DNA of 52,779 bases from Lachnospiraceae bacterium (GTDB taxonomy: Bacteria > Bacillota > Clostridia > Lachnospirales > Lachnospiraceae). Position 1 is the first letter of the stretch. Each line of letters opens with the position of its first letter. The stretch is from positions 1-52,779 of the forward strand of contig JAFZMO010000003.1 of NCBI GenBank assembly GCA_017551165.1, in the 5' to 3' direction. Below the pieces are notes generated by a model. It saw only the letters and a program-made list of their open reading frames with translations. It searched no databases and was not told the DNA's origin. Positions 1 to 9,360 of this stretch are shown here, piece after piece. Position numbers and translations under genes: made by a program.

Positions 1-1869
1 AAGGCCGACATACTTGCCCCAACCGAAGTCGCTGAGAGCCTCAACCGCAACGCGTGCGCGGACAGCCTTCGGAAGAACGCTCTCCTTGTACTCGTCGCTC
101 TGCTCCTCGAAGATATCCATGCAAGGCATGCTGACAACGCGTGCATCGATGCCCTCTGCTGCGAGCGTAGCCTTAGCCTCAAGACTGATGGAAACCTCGG
201 AACCGCTTGCGATGATGATCGCATCCGGAACTGCCTTCTTGGAATCCTCGATGATGTAACCACCCTTGAGGGCTTCCTTGGAGGAACCTGCGAGCTGCGG
301 AAGATTCTGTCTCGTAAGAACGAGCGCTGTAGGCGTCTCCTTGCTCGTTACTGCGCTGTACCATGCAGCGAGCGTCTCGGTCGCGTCTGCCGGACGGAAT
401 ACATGGAAGTTCGGCAGCGAGCGGAGCATTGCAAGCTGCTCGATCGGCTCGTGGGTAGGTCCGTCCTCGCCGACACCGATGGAGTCGTGCGTCAGAACGA
501 ACGTGGTCGGGATGCGCATCAGAGCGGACAGTCTTGCCATCGGCTTTACGTAATCGCTGAATACGAAGAACGTTGCGCAGTAAGCGCGGAGGCCGTGGAG
601 CGTGAGACCGTTGCTGATCGCTGCCATTGCGAACTCACGAACACCGAAGTGCAGGTTGCGTCCGCTGTAATCGTCCTTGCTGAAGTCTGCGATCTCCTTC
701 ATCGCCGTCTTGTTGGACGGAGCGAGGTCTGCGGAACCGCCGATCAGGTTCGGAACCTTATTCTTAAGCTTGTTGAGAGCCCAGCCGCCGAGGTTTCTCG
801 TAGCGTCTGCCTTCTCCTCGTAAGCCCAGTACTCTGCGTCGTCGATGAGAGGCTTTGCGATGTCCATGTTGAACTCGTCGTCCCAAGCCTGCTTCATCTC
901 CGGGAACTTCGCGCAGTAGTCAGCGAAGAGAGCGTTCCAAGCGTCCTCATCCTTCGCATGCTCAGCTGCGAGTGCCTTGTAGTTGTCATATACTTCCTCA
1001 GGTACGAAAAATGCTTCCTGCGAAGGCCATCCGAGGAACTCCTTCATAGCTGCAACATTTTCCTCACCGAGAGGCTCGCCGTGTGCGGAAGCCTTGCCCT
1101 GCTTCGCCGGGCAGCCGTAACCGATCTGCGTCTTAACGGTGATCATGGAAGGCTTCGTCGTCTCAGCCTTCGCAGCCTCGATCGCTGCTGCGATCTCCTC
1201 AAGGTTGTTGCCGTCCTCGACAACGAGCGTCTGGAAGCCCATTGCGCGGAATCTTGCCTGAACATCCTCCGTGAACGCGATGTCGGTATTTCCCTCGATA
1301 CTGATCTTGTTGCTGTCGTAGAACACGATCAGCTTGGAGAGGCCGAGCGTACCTGCAAGGGACATTGCCTCGTAGGAAACACCCTCCATCATACAGCCGT
1401 CGCCGCCGAGCACGTAGGTGAAGTGATCAACAACCGGATAGCCGGGCTTGTTGAACTTCGCAGCGAGATGAGCCTCAGCCATCGCCATACCGACTGCCAT
1501 ACCCATACCTGCGCCGAGAGGGCCCGTGGTCGCCTCAACACCCTTGGTGTGGCGATACTCCGGATGACCCGGGGTCAGGGAACCGTCCTGACGGAACTGC
1601 ATCATATCTTCCTTGGTCAGGCCGTAGCCGAACAGGTGAAGAAGGGAGTACAGAAGCGTCGAGCCATGTCCGCCGGAGAGGATGAACCGGTCACGGTTCG
1701 GCCAATCGGGGTTGGCGGGATTGTGCTTCATATGCTTTGCCCAAAGCTCGTATGCAACGGCAGCCGAGCCGAGCGGAAGACCCGGATGACCGGACTTCGC
1801 CTTCTGGATCGCATCAGCCGCGAGAACGCGGATGGCGTTGACAGACATCGTATCGATCGATTTGCTCAT
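1..1869 (-). CDS. tkt: Transketolase, 5' part (3' end beyond the window)
   Basis: Transketolase moves two-carbon ketol units between sugar phosphates in the non-oxidative pentose phosphate pathway, using thiamine diphosphate. The minus-strand reading frame gives 623 codons starting MSKSIDTMSVNAIRVLAADA. The family is usually about 660 residues, so only some 40 C-terminal residues are missing. The N-terminal half has the sugar-phosphate and TPP motifs SGHPGLPLGSA, LSGGHGS, TGPLGAGMG and GDGCMMEG (the GDG...N cofactor motif). The pyrimidine-domain region contains the FGVREFAM and THDSIGVGEDGPTHEP stretches. The start ATG at 1867-1869 follows a good Shine-Dalgarno (CGGAGGAA). A consensus promoter lies about 140 bases upstream (2011-2039), so the gene appears to be transcribed alone. 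Both strands carry long open frames here because of GC-rich third positions; only the minus frame matches a known protein. Confidence 0.97.
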   Translation of the reverse strand, partial: MSKSIDTMSVNAIRVLAADAIQKAKSGHPGLPLGSAAVAYELWAKHMKHNPANPDWPNRDRFILSGGHGSTLLYSLLHLFGYGLTKEDMMQFRQDGSLTPGHPEYRHTKGVEATTGPLGAGMGMAVGMAMAEAHLAAKFNKPGYPVVDHFTYVLGGDGCMMEGVSYEAMSLAGTLGLSKLIVFYDSNKISIEGNTDIAFTEDVQARFRAMGFQTLVVEDGNNLEEIAAAIEAAKAETTKPSMITVKTQIGYGCPAKQGKASAHGEPLGEENVAAMKEFLGWPSQEAFFVPEEVYDNYKALAAEHAKDEDAWNALFADYCAKFPEMKQAWDDEFNMDIAKPLIDDAEYWAYEEKADATRNLGGWALNKLKNKVPNLIGGSADLAPSNKTAMKEIADFSKDDYSGRNLHFGVREFAMAAISNGLTLHGLRAYCATFFVFSDYVKPMARLSALMRIPTTFVLTHDSIGVGEDGPTHEPIEQLAMLRSLPNFHVFRPADATETLAAWYSAVTSKETPTALVLTRQNLPQLAGSSKEALKGGYIIEDSKKAVPDAIIIASGSEVSISLEAKATLAAEGIDARVVSMPCMDIFEEQSDEYKESVLPKAVRARVAVEALSDFGWGKYVGL

Positions 1870-2010
1870 ATCTTAGATTCCTCCGAGGAAAATTCTCCCT
1901 GCATTTTGCCCGCCCGGCACCGGCTTCACGCTTCGCGCAAAGCATGTGTCAACGACCGACAGCGCGGCAGGGGCCGCGAACGCCCACAACACGGGCGCAT
2001 ACCTGTGGAA

Positions 2011-2039
2011 ATAATACCATAACGGGCGCCTCAATGCAA
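2011..2039 (-). promoter_or_regulatory. Sigma-A promoter of the transketolase gene
   Basis: On the minus strand TTGCAT (2034-2039) and TATTAT (2011-2016) are separated by exactly 17 bases. Transcription would begin near 2003 and give a leader of about 135 bases before the transketolase start. No regulatory fold was recognised in that leader. Confidence 0.75.
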
Positions 2040-2052
2040 GATGCGAAGCATG

Positions 2053-2083
2053 AAAAATGCAGGCGCAAACGCGCCCGCATTTT
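2053..2083 (-). terminator. Intrinsic terminator of the collagen-like gene
   Basis: A 13-base stem with one mismatch (left arm 2054-2066, loop AAAC, right arm 2071-2083) is followed by a T run on the minus strand. It sits about 40 bases past the stop of the collagen-like gene, before the transketolase promoter. It therefore separates the two transcription units. Confidence 0.8.
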
Positions 2084-2122
2084 CCGCTGTCCGGGATTGT
2101 CTTCTTTCGGTTCCCGTCCGGT

Positions 2123-5100
2123 TTAGTTTTTCCTGCTCTCCGTCTCTCTGCGGACCTTCCGCATCGTCAGACAGGACGCGACAAACGCCACTCCACCGGC
2201 CAACGCCAGCACGATCGCGATGATCAGCAGGATCAGCGGCAGTTTCTGCGAAGGCTGTTTGGTCACCTCGGACAGTGAGATACTCTCGCTTGTTCCGTCC
2301 GAGTAGGTGATAATCAACACGCCGTCCGACTTCGTCGTAGTGCTGACCGCGATTCCGGAGATGCTACGGCCATCCGCGCCGGGATCACCCTTGTCACCCT
2401 TGTCGCCTTTCTCTCCGCGGGCTCCTTGCTCACCCTTATCGCCTTTCTCGCCCTTATCGCCTTTATCGCCTTTCTCGCCTTTCGCTCCCTGCGCGCCGGT
2501 GTCACCTTTATCGCCTTTGTCTCCCTTATCGCCCTGGGATCCTTTGTCTCCCTTGTCGCCCTGGGATCCTTTATCTCCCTTGTCGCCTTGGGATCCTTTA
2601 TCTCCGGCGTCGCCCTTGCTGCCTTGATCGCCTGCGTCACTCTTGTCGCCGGTGTCGCCCTTGTCACCCTTATCTCCGGCGTCACCCTTGTCGCCCTTAT
2701 CTCCGGCGTCACCCTTGTCGCCTTTATCTCCGGCATCGCCCTTGTCGCCTTTATCTCCGGCATCGCCCTTGTCGCCCTTATCTCCGGCGTCACCCTTGTC
2801 GCCTTTATCTCCGGCGTCACCCTTGTCGCCCTTATCTCCGGCGTCGCCCTTGTCGCCCTTGTCTCCGGCGTCGCCCTTGTCGCCTTTATCTCCGGCGTCG
2901 CCCTTGTCGCCCTTATCTCCGGCATCGCCCTTGTCGCCCTTATCTCCGGCGTCACCCTTGTCGCCCTTCAGGGATTCGAGCCACTCTGTCTCGGAGCCCG
3001 TGAACCCATTTTCCACAGCGATATCGTATGCGCTCTTGCCCTGCAGACTCTTGAGCCACTCCTCATAGGTGCCGTCGAAACCGGCTTTCACCGCAAGCTC
3101 ATACGCACTGTTGCCGTCAGCTCCGGAGGCACCCTTCTCGCCCTTCAGCGACTCGAGCCACTCGTATTCCGAGCCCTTGAATCCATGCTCTACCGCAATG
3201 TCATACGCGCTCTTTCCCTTCAGGGATTCAAGCCATTCCTCGTATGTTCCGCGATATCCGGAGTCCACTGCCATTTCGTATGCGTTCTTGCCATTCTCAC
3301 CGTTTTTGCCGTCAGCGCCGTTCTTGCCGTCAGCTCCGTTCTTACCATCTGCTCCGTTCTTACCGTCAGCGCCTGTATCGCCTTTCTCACCGGGATCACC
3401 CTTCGCCCCGATCAGTGAATCCAGCCATTTCTGTTCGTCTCCTTGATACCCTTTCTCCACGGCCAACTCGTATGCACTCTTCCCCTGAAGGCTCTCCAGC
3501 CATTTCTTCTCATCTCCGTCAAATCCGGCCTCCTTCGCCAGCTCATATGCACTCTTTCCGTCTTTCACTGCACGTGTCACGTAACAGCTCGCATGCTTGG
3601 AGGGCACTTCCTCTCTTCCCCACTCAGACAACGGATAAATCACAAACTCATAGTACATGCGACCGTCCAGGTCTTCGAACGTGTACGAAGTGGTTCCCTT
3701 GGCGAGATCGGCGATCCGGATCAACGAACCGTCACCCTCGACCATATACAGGTGGAAGCCATAGTTAAATTCATCGGAATTGCCGACCTCGTTTGGATCT
3801 GTCCATGTCAGCGCAATCGTATTATCCTCTTTCGTGTAAACCGCTTTCAGCGAAAGAATGCTTCCCGTTCCCTTTCTGACATCGGACAGCATATAACCGT
3901 ATATCGGCACAGCAGAGACATCCTGTACTCCGTTGTTATAGGGATGACTCAAATTGGAATCCCATGTTGCCGGCGTCCACCGGAAATAGTAATTGTGAAC
4001 CGCTTCCTCGGAAATGCCTTTTTCTTTCAGCGCTTTGGTATCCAAATTCGCTACGGAACATTGGACGGAAACCGATTGTTCGTTTGTCGTTGATTTTGAA
4101 TTTGTCCAAAGATGTTTTGTGGAAAGCCCGGCACCGACAGATAAACTACCGAATTTGAGCCCGAACTCTACCTGTACTTCCGCAGAGATCGAAAACCCGC
4201 CGAAGGTCTGATTCCCGTGCGTCACGGAAGCACCGGTGCTTACTGCGCTTCCTGTTGAACCTCCGTTATATCCGAGTTCATAAGAAACATTGCCTATCGT
4301 GGAAAATCCTTCCGGTCTCTCCTGTTGTTCGCTCCCGCAATAATATCGGCTCGGATCTCCGCTTTCTCCGAGGTACAAATTCCCCTCCAGAGGGGTCAAT
4401 GTATAGAGCCCACTCATATCAATGTTATGGTCTTCATAATACTTTTTCGTTTTTTTATTGTATCGTGCGACAAACGTGTTGTACTCCTCAACCGACATCT
4501 GCACAAAAAGCGGTTTTCCGAAGAAAGATATCCCGATCTCATTTTCCAACCATTCATCTTGCTCGGGATCATACTCATCGTACGAATAACTGATGATCGG
4601 GACACGATACAGAACAACAGTGTCATACGGCCCTGCGGTAAATGAGGAATCATAGGAGGTCTTAAACGTTCTTGCATTCCAGTTTTTGAACCCTGCCATA
4701 CCCGTAATCTTCGCGGATACTTTAAGCGGTCCGACGCCAACCGATGAAAAAACGCTGACGTCCCCTTCAAACGAAAAAGAGCTTTCATTGGTTTCGCTGA
4801 AACTCATGGACATTTTATATGTTGTAGATCCCGGCGTCTTCCCGAGTTCTCCGAAATACGGCGCTGCCTGTAATACCGCTAACACCTTCGGATCCGTGTA
4901 CAAATAGTCTTTTTTGCGAAACTTCGCTTTGTATCCCTCATCACTGTAACCGACATTGCAGAAAGACATGCTGAATCCCGGCTCAGAGAGATCGAAAACA
5001 ACTCCGCCGACATCATAGGTATTCACGTTTACTCCCGGCTCATGTCCGTTTCCCGGGAAGAAGCACTCCACTTTGAGCGGATTGGTGCTTACGCAGTGGT

Positions 5101-7072
5101 GCGTCTCGCCTTCCGCCAAGATTGGTGCCACGATCACTTCAAATCCATCATATCGTGTAACCCCGTCAAACACCGCACCAAGAGTGAAAACCAGTGCCTC
5201 CTGGCTCATTGTGCTCTTCGACAGGCTGACCGTGGTTACGTTATCAATATAACACAAGGTTACCCCTATACGAGTTTCGCCCCAGTTCAAGTTCAAGGAA
5301 GGGTGATCGCGGCGAATATAAAAATCCATATTATCGTATGCTCCTGACATCAACGTTATACTCGCTCCCCGTTCCGGCTTCCCGTCAACAATATTGAAAA
5401 TATAGTCTCCGAGATAAATAGACTGCGGTTTTCCCGTGCCTTCTAAGCTTACTGCTTTGATCGTCAAATGCGGTAAAACCGAAAGGTATCCGTTCATAAG
5501 CGAAGTACCCTCGACATCGGGATTTAAGATCTGTGACCAAAGATGAAACCAATCATAAAAACCCTTGATCAGTTTCTTGTTCTCATACGTGTAAGAGATC
5601 ATATACATACACGAGCGATCCTGCGCGGAGATTTCAAACTCTCCATTCGATTGATAGATCAGTCTTCTGACATATCCTCCGAGAACAATACTTGTGGTTC
5701 CATCCGTCGAAAACCTGCCGATCGTCACGGTCGGCGTATCAACGTTATAGTATTCGCTATATGACGAAGTTGCTTTGGTGTCCTTGTGTCCGACAACATA
5801 GACAGAGTTTCCTTTGCTCTGAAGTAACACTTTCTTGTCGGAAATACCGGCTTCACCTTCGCTGACTGCCAGGAACGGTTTGTACAGATCACCGGAAAGA
5901 TCACCGCAGGCACCTGCATAGTAGCGTTCTTCCTCCCGGTTGTTCAGAAATGAAGAAACCACCACCAGATCATCGACCCCGTCTCCGTTGATATCTCCTG
6001 TTTCCAGCGATACCCCCAATCGGTTTTTTCCGTTTCGATCGTCTACGATATCCTGAAAGCCCTTCCCTTTCAACTCGGAATACATGGGAGAAATGCCTTC
6101 CAATTCATCCCACTGGTCCTCCGAAGCCCGGAAGGATTTCCAATTGTTCATGTAAAGCGGATGCAGCAACTTCCCGGCATCCTCCGTCTCGGTAACCTTA
6201 GCGGAACGGGTAAGATTCATCATAGCATGTCCGGTGCTGCCATCGTCACTGATCTGATAGGAAAATAATGCCGGCCCGGAATCGAGCGCCGCATACACTA
6301 CCAGACTGTCCCTCCGGTCATGATCGAAGTCCCCTGCGGTCATCGTAAGGAAGTTGTTAACAATCGGAAGAATGGTAGCAATGATATTGTCTCCGGCTTC
6401 ACTGTTGGGGTCGAAGCTTTCCTCATCGGTGATATAATTCATCTCTCCGATATGGCAAACATTGCTGACACGCATATTGACCGTATCAACCACCCACACA
6501 TCCGCATCGATGTTCTCGTCGTTTTTGCGGATCCCCAGGAATGCTACGTGAGTATCGCGCCCCACTGCTTCCGGATCAAATGAAATTGTCTGAATAATAT
6601 AATAAGATTCCATGACGTGACCTTCTCCGAAGCTCATGTCATAAAGTGTATCCAAATCCAATTGGTCCTTCTCGACAACATTGTTCCAATAACTTTTGGT
6701 TATAACATCTCCGTCAGCGAAATGTAAGTCATCGTATACTACCTCAGAAACCTTGTATTTTTCGTAGATCATCGTCGCTGAGGTTCCGGCCCTTTTCACA
6801 TGCTTAAACAGCGCTGAATCGGTTTCCAACGCAAACTCCTCGCCCACAGCATACCCAAACGGGTTGTCGTTCGGATCGTCTTCTCGAACCTCGTCCGGCG
6901 CATCCGGGTTCATCAGCCTTTCGGCAGTCTCGCTGCCGTAGCCTTCCTCCCCGTCTCCTTCCCCGGATGCCTCGGACTCACCGTCCGCGCGCACAGGAAT
7001 ACCTCCAACGTTGCTCATCACCAAAACAAGGCAGAGCACGACCGCTAACCACTTCATCCACGATCTCTTCAT
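2123..7072 (-). CDS. Large secreted, membrane-anchored repeat protein with collagen-like stalk
   Basis: This 1649-residue protein has no family name I recognise as a whole. Residues 1-30 are a signal peptide (MKRSWMKWLAVVLCLVLVM, then GIPVRADG). The N-terminal half carries FG-GAP/integrin-like calcium loops such as GDFDHDRRDSLVV (near 250) and GDINGDGVDDLVV (near 358). A Ser/Thr/Gly-rich amphipathic stretch follows near 950-1030, then an FN3-like domain at about 1072-1165. Next come six 25-residue modules of the type GKSAYELAxxxGFxGxxxEWLxSL (about 1168-1367), then about 240 residues of collagen-like G-x-y repeats with twelve GDKGDKGDA units. A transmembrane helix (about 1607-1634) and a basic RKVRRETESRKN tail end it; there is no LPXTG motif. 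It is probably a cell-surface fibre or adhesin with a folded head on a rigid stalk; function is inferred. It is monocistronic, with its own promoter and terminator. SD AGGAGG precedes the start. Confidence 0.85.
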   Translation of the reverse strand: MKRSWMKWLAVVLCLVLVMSNVGGIPVRADGESEASGEGDGEEGYGSETAERLMNPDAPDEVREDDPNDNPFGYAVGEEFALETDSALFKHVKRAGTSATMIYEKYKVSEVVYDDLHFADGDVITKSYWNNVVEKDQLDLDTLYDMSFGEGHVMESYYIIQTISFDPEAVGRDTHVAFLGIRKNDENIDADVWVVDTVNMRVSNVCHIGEMNYITDEESFDPNSEAGDNIIATILPIVNNFLTMTAGDFDHDRRDSLVVYAALDSGPALFSYQISDDGSTGHAMMNLTRSAKVTETEDAGKLLHPLYMNNWKSFRASEDQWDELEGISPMYSELKGKGFQDIVDDRNGKNRLGVSLETGDINGDGVDDLVVVSSFLNNREEERYYAGACGDLSGDLYKPFLAVSEGEAGISDKKVLLQSKGNSVYVVGHKDTKATSSYSEYYNVDTPTVTIGRFSTDGTTSIVLGGYVRRLIYQSNGEFEISAQDRSCMYMISYTYENKKLIKGFYDWFHLWSQILNPDVEGTSLMNGYLSVLPHLTIKAVSLEGTGKPQSIYLGDYIFNIVDGKPERGASITLMSGAYDNMDFYIRRDHPSLNLNWGETRIGVTLCYIDNVTTVSLSKSTMSQEALVFTLGAVFDGVTRYDGFEVIVAPILAEGETHHCVSTNPLKVECFFPGNGHEPGVNVNTYDVGGVVFDLSEPGFSMSFCNVGYSDEGYKAKFRKKDYLYTDPKVLAVLQAAPYFGELGKTPGSTTYKMSMSFSETNESSFSFEGDVSVFSSVGVGPLKVSAKITGMAGFKNWNARTFKTSYDSSFTAGPYDTVVLYRVPIISYSYDEYDPEQDEWLENEIGISFFGKPLFVQMSVEEYNTFVARYNKKTKKYYEDHNIDMSGLYTLTPLEGNLYLGESGDPSRYYCGSEQQERPEGFSTIGNVSYELGYNGGSTGSAVSTGASVTHGNQTFGGFSISAEVQVEFGLKFGSLSVGAGLSTKHLWTNSKSTTNEQSVSVQCSVANLDTKALKEKGISEEAVHNYYFRWTPATWDSNLSHPYNNGVQDVSAVPIYGYMLSDVRKGTGSILSLKAVYTKEDNTIALTWTDPNEVGNSDEFNYGFHLYMVEGDGSLIRIADLAKGTTSYTFEDLDGRMYYEFVIYPLSEWGREEVPSKHASCYVTRAVKDGKSAYELAKEAGFDGDEKKWLESLQGKSAYELAVEKGYQGDEQKWLDSLIGAKGDPGEKGDTGADGKNGADGKNGADGKNGADGKNGENGKNAYEMAVDSGYRGTYEEWLESLKGKSAYDIAVEHGFKGSEYEWLESLKGEKGASGADGNSAYELAVKAGFDGTYEEWLKSLQGKSAYDIAVENGFTGSETEWLESLKGDKGDAGDKGDKGDAGDKGDKGDAGDKGDKGDAGDKGDKGDAGDKGDKGDAGDKGDKGDAGDKGDKGDAGDKGDKGDAGDKGDKGDAGDKGDKGDAGDKGDKGDTGDKSDAGDQGSKGDAGDKGSQGDKGDKGSQGDKGDKGSQGDKGDKGDKGDTGAQGAKGEKGDKGDKGEKGDKGEQGARGEKGDKGDKGDPGADGRSISGIAVSTTTKSDGVLIITYSDGTSESISLSEVTKQPSQKLPLILLIIAIVLALAGGVAFVASCLTMRKVRRETESRKN
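2533..2613 (-). repeat. Three copies of a 27-bp repeat (GDKGSQ collagen units)
   Basis: Three near-identical 27-base units containing GGATCC encode repeats of the type GSQGDKGDK in the collagen-like region. They form a block separate from the twelve-copy array beside it. Confidence 0.75.
2643..2966 (-). repeat. Minisatellite: about twelve 27-bp units coding GDKGDKGDA
   Basis: Tandem 27-base units differ only at scattered synonymous third positions (ttgtcgccc or ttgtcgcct, ctccggcgt or ctccggcat). The unit length is a multiple of three, so gain or loss of units changes stalk length without breaking the frame. Spontaneous length variation is an inference. Confidence 0.85.
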
Positions 7073-7173
7073 AGCATCCTCCTTTGTTCACTTTTCAAAC
7101 ACTTTCCATACATTTTCCGACAAAAACCGGTCCTCCGGATTGTCGGCTCATCGAATCTTTGCTTAATAGGAAT

Positions 7174-7201
7174 ATTGTAGCAGAACAAAGACATTTTTCA
7201 A
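7174..7201 (-). promoter_or_regulatory. Promoter of the collagen-like gene
   Basis: On the minus strand TTGAAA (7196-7201) and TACAAT (7174-7179) are 16 bases apart. The predicted start lies about 95 bases upstream of the coding start. The promoter abuts the trp operon terminator just upstream. Confidence 0.7.
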
Positions 7202-7220
7202 AGCAAAAGATACGGCATAC

Positions 7221-7255
7221 AAAAAAGGCAGGAAGAAACCTGCTCTTCCTGCCTT
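7221..7255 (-). terminator. Terminator of the trp operon
   Basis: A perfect 12-base stem (AAGGCAGGAAGA at 7225-7236 against 7244-7255) with a 7-base loop is followed by six T on the minus strand. It lies 55 bases after the trpA stop. Confidence 0.9.
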
Positions 7256-7309
7256 GGAATATTCGATATTCTTTTTTCAGCGGATCGTTGCTCTTCCGAG
7301 ATCAGTGCC

Positions 7310-8080
7310 TCACCGCAGCGCATCCTTCATCGACTTCACGTACTCGCCGACGTACTTCGGCGCTTCTGCGCCGTATTTTGCGAGGAGCTTCACGATGGCC
7401 GAGCCGACGATCGCGCCGTCGGAGACGTCCGCCATGGCACGCGCCTGCTCCGGCGTCGAGATGCCGAAACCGATCGCGCACGGCACGGTCGTGTTCCTGC
7501 GAACCTCCGCTACGATCGAGGCAAGGTCCGTGCGGATCTCGCTTCTCGTGCCGGTCACACCGAGGCTCGAGACGATGTAGAGGAAGCCCTCAGCCTCCTT
7601 CGCGATCATCGCGATGCGGTCGCTCGAGGTGGGTGCGATCAGCGACACAAGCGCAACTCCGTGCTTGCGGCAGTACGGCAGGAACTCCTCCTTCTCCTCG
7701 AAGGGCACGTCGGGCAGGATGATGCCATCGATGCCGACCTCCTCACAGGTCGCGAGGAACCGCTCCGCACCGTAGGAATACACGACGTTCGCATAGGTCA
7801 TAAACACCATCGGGATCGTCACATCGCGGCGCAGCTCGCGCACGAGGTCAAACACCTTGTCGGTCGTGACGCCGCCCGCAAGAGCGCGCACGTTGGCCTC
7901 CTGGATGACCGGGCCTTCGGCCGTCGGATCGGAAAATGGGATCCCCAGCTCGATCAGGTCCGCCCCGTTTGCCACCGCCTCGCGCACCACCGCTGCCGTC
8001 GTCGCAAGATCCGGATCGCCGCAGGTGATGAAAGCGATAAATGCCTTGCCGTGGTCAAATGCTTTCGCAATATTACTCAT
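7310..8080 (-). CDS. trpA: Tryptophan synthase alpha subunit
   Basis: The alpha subunit cleaves indole-3-glycerol phosphate to indole and glyceraldehyde 3-phosphate, and passes indole to TrpB. The 256-residue protein begins [20 protein letters not shown] and is of normal length. It shows the TIM-barrel motifs [13 protein letters not shown] (containing the catalytic Glu), [12 protein letters not shown] (second catalytic Asp) and [10 protein letters not shown] longer upstream open frame is only read-through of the trpB region. The true ATG at 8078-8080 overlaps the trpB stop in ATGAGTAA, so the two are translationally coupled. It is the last gene of the operon and is followed by a strong terminator. 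Confidence 0.97.
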   Translation of the reverse strand: MSNIAKAFDHGKAFIAFITCGDPDLATTAAVVREAVANGADLIELGIPFSDPTAEGPVIQEANVRALAGGVTTDKVFDLVRELRRDVTIPMVFMTYANVVYSYGAERFLATCEEVGIDGIILPDVPFEEKEEFLPYCRKHGVALVSLIAPTSSDRIAMIAKEAEGFLYIVSSLGVTGTRSEIRTDLASIVAEVRRNTTVPCAIGFGISTPEQARAMADVSDGAIVGSAIVKLLAKYGAEAPKYVGEYVKSMKDALR

Positions 8081-9263
8081 GGATATCCTCCCCTCTGTAC
8101 CGCGCGATCGCCGCGCAGTCCTTGTCGCCGCGGCCGGAGATCGTGATGACGATGATCTGATCCTTCGACATCGCGGGCGCGATCTTCCGCGCGTGAGCCA
8201 CCGCGTGTGCGGACTCAATCGCGGGGATGATGCCCTCGGTCTTCGCGAGATATTCAAACGCCTGCACTGCCTCCTCGTCGGTCACCGGCACGTACTCCGC
8301 GCGCCCGATGTCGTGCAGGTATGCGTGCTCCGGGCCGACGCCCGGGTAGTCGAGGCCGGCAGAGATCGAGTAGACCGGCGCGATCTGGCCGTACTCGTCC
8401 TGGCAGAAATACGACTTCATTCCGTGGAAAATGCCGAGCTTGCCGGTGGCGATCGTCGCCGCCGTCTCCCACGTGTCGACGCCGCGTCCTGCCGCCTCGC
8501 AGCCGATCAAGCGCACGCCCTCGTCACCGATAAAATGATAGAAGCTTCCGATGGCGTTCGAGCCGCCGCCCACGCACGCGAGAACCGCGTCGGGAAGGCG
8601 TCCCTCCTTCGCCAGGATCTGCTCCTTGATCTCCTTGGAAATGACCGCCTGGAAATCACGGACGATCGTCGGGAACGGGTGAGGTCCCATGACGGAACCG
8701 AGGCAGTAGTGCGTGTCCTCGATGCGGGACGTCCACTCGCGCATCGCCTCCGAAACCGCGTCCTTCAAGGTCGCCGTGCCGGTCTTGACCGGAACGACCG
8801 TCGCGCCGAGAAGCCGCATGCGGTACACGTTCAGGGCCTGGCGGATCGTATCCTCCTCACCCATGAACACAACGCACTCCATGCCGAACAGCGCCGCTGC
8901 CGTCGCCGTCGCCACGCCGTGCTGACCCGCGCCGGTCTCCGCGATCAGGCGCGTCTTGCCCATTTTCTTCGCGAGAAGCGCCTGTCCGAGCACGTTGTTG
9001 ACCTTGTGCGCGCCCGTGTGGTTGAGGTCCTCGCGCTTTAGGTAGATCTTCGCGCCGCCGAGGTCCTTCGTCATCTTCTCCGCATAGTACAGGCGGGACG
9101 GTCTGCCCGCGTACTCGTTGAACAGCTCCGACAGTTCACGGTTGAACTCCGGATCGTTCTTGTAATGGTTGTATGCCTGCTCCAGTTCGATCACGGCATT
9201 CATCAGGGTCTCGGGGATGTACTGCCCGCCGTGAATACCGAACCGTCCGTTGGGATTACTCAT
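8073..9263 (-). CDS. trpB: Tryptophan synthase beta subunit
   Basis: TrpB is the PLP enzyme that condenses indole with serine to make tryptophan, in an alpha2-beta2 complex with TrpA. The 396-residue protein is typical in length. It contains the PLP-lysine motif [10 protein letters not shown], the allosteric and substrate loop ETGAGQHG and the phosphate-binding GGGSNAIG. The start [18 protein letters not shown] follows SD GAAAGGAAAGAG. The gene overlaps trpA by 8 bases and is separated from trpF by 97 bases. It is the classic TrpB1 type that pairs with TrpA, as the adjacent trpA would suggest. Confidence 0.98.
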   Translation of the reverse strand: MSNPNGRFGIHGGQYIPETLMNAVIELEQAYNHYKNDPEFNRELSELFNEYAGRPSRLYYAEKMTKDLGGAKIYLKREDLNHTGAHKVNNVLGQALLAKKMGKTRLIAETGAGQHGVATATAAALFGMECVVFMGEEDTIRQALNVYRMRLLGATVVPVKTGTATLKDAVSEAMREWTSRIEDTHYCLGSVMGPHPFPTIVRDFQAVISKEIKEQILAKEGRLPDAVLACVGGGSNAIGSFYHFIGDEGVRLIGCEAAGRGVDTWETAATIATGKLGIFHGMKSYFCQDEYGQIAPVYSISAGLDYPGVGPEHAYLHDIGRAEYVPVTDEEAVQAFEYLAKTEGIIPAIESAHAVAHARKIAPAMSKDQIIVITISGRGDKDCAAIARYRGEDIHE

Positions 9264-9360
9264 GGTCTCTTTCCTTTCTGTCTGTCAATCGCTCGTTTTT
9301 CCGCGCCTTATATCACCTTCCGAGCCCTGTTCTTCACATCTTCGCCGCGTCCTTCGGCGG

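Noticed and set aside
403..2022. Long plus-strand frame opposite the transketolase gene
   Set aside because: It mirrors the transketolase frame and crosses its promoter; no SD and no known motif.
2643..2966. Tandem array resembling a CRISPR array
   Set aside because: The units are contiguous 27-mers without spacers and code collagen-like peptide in frame.
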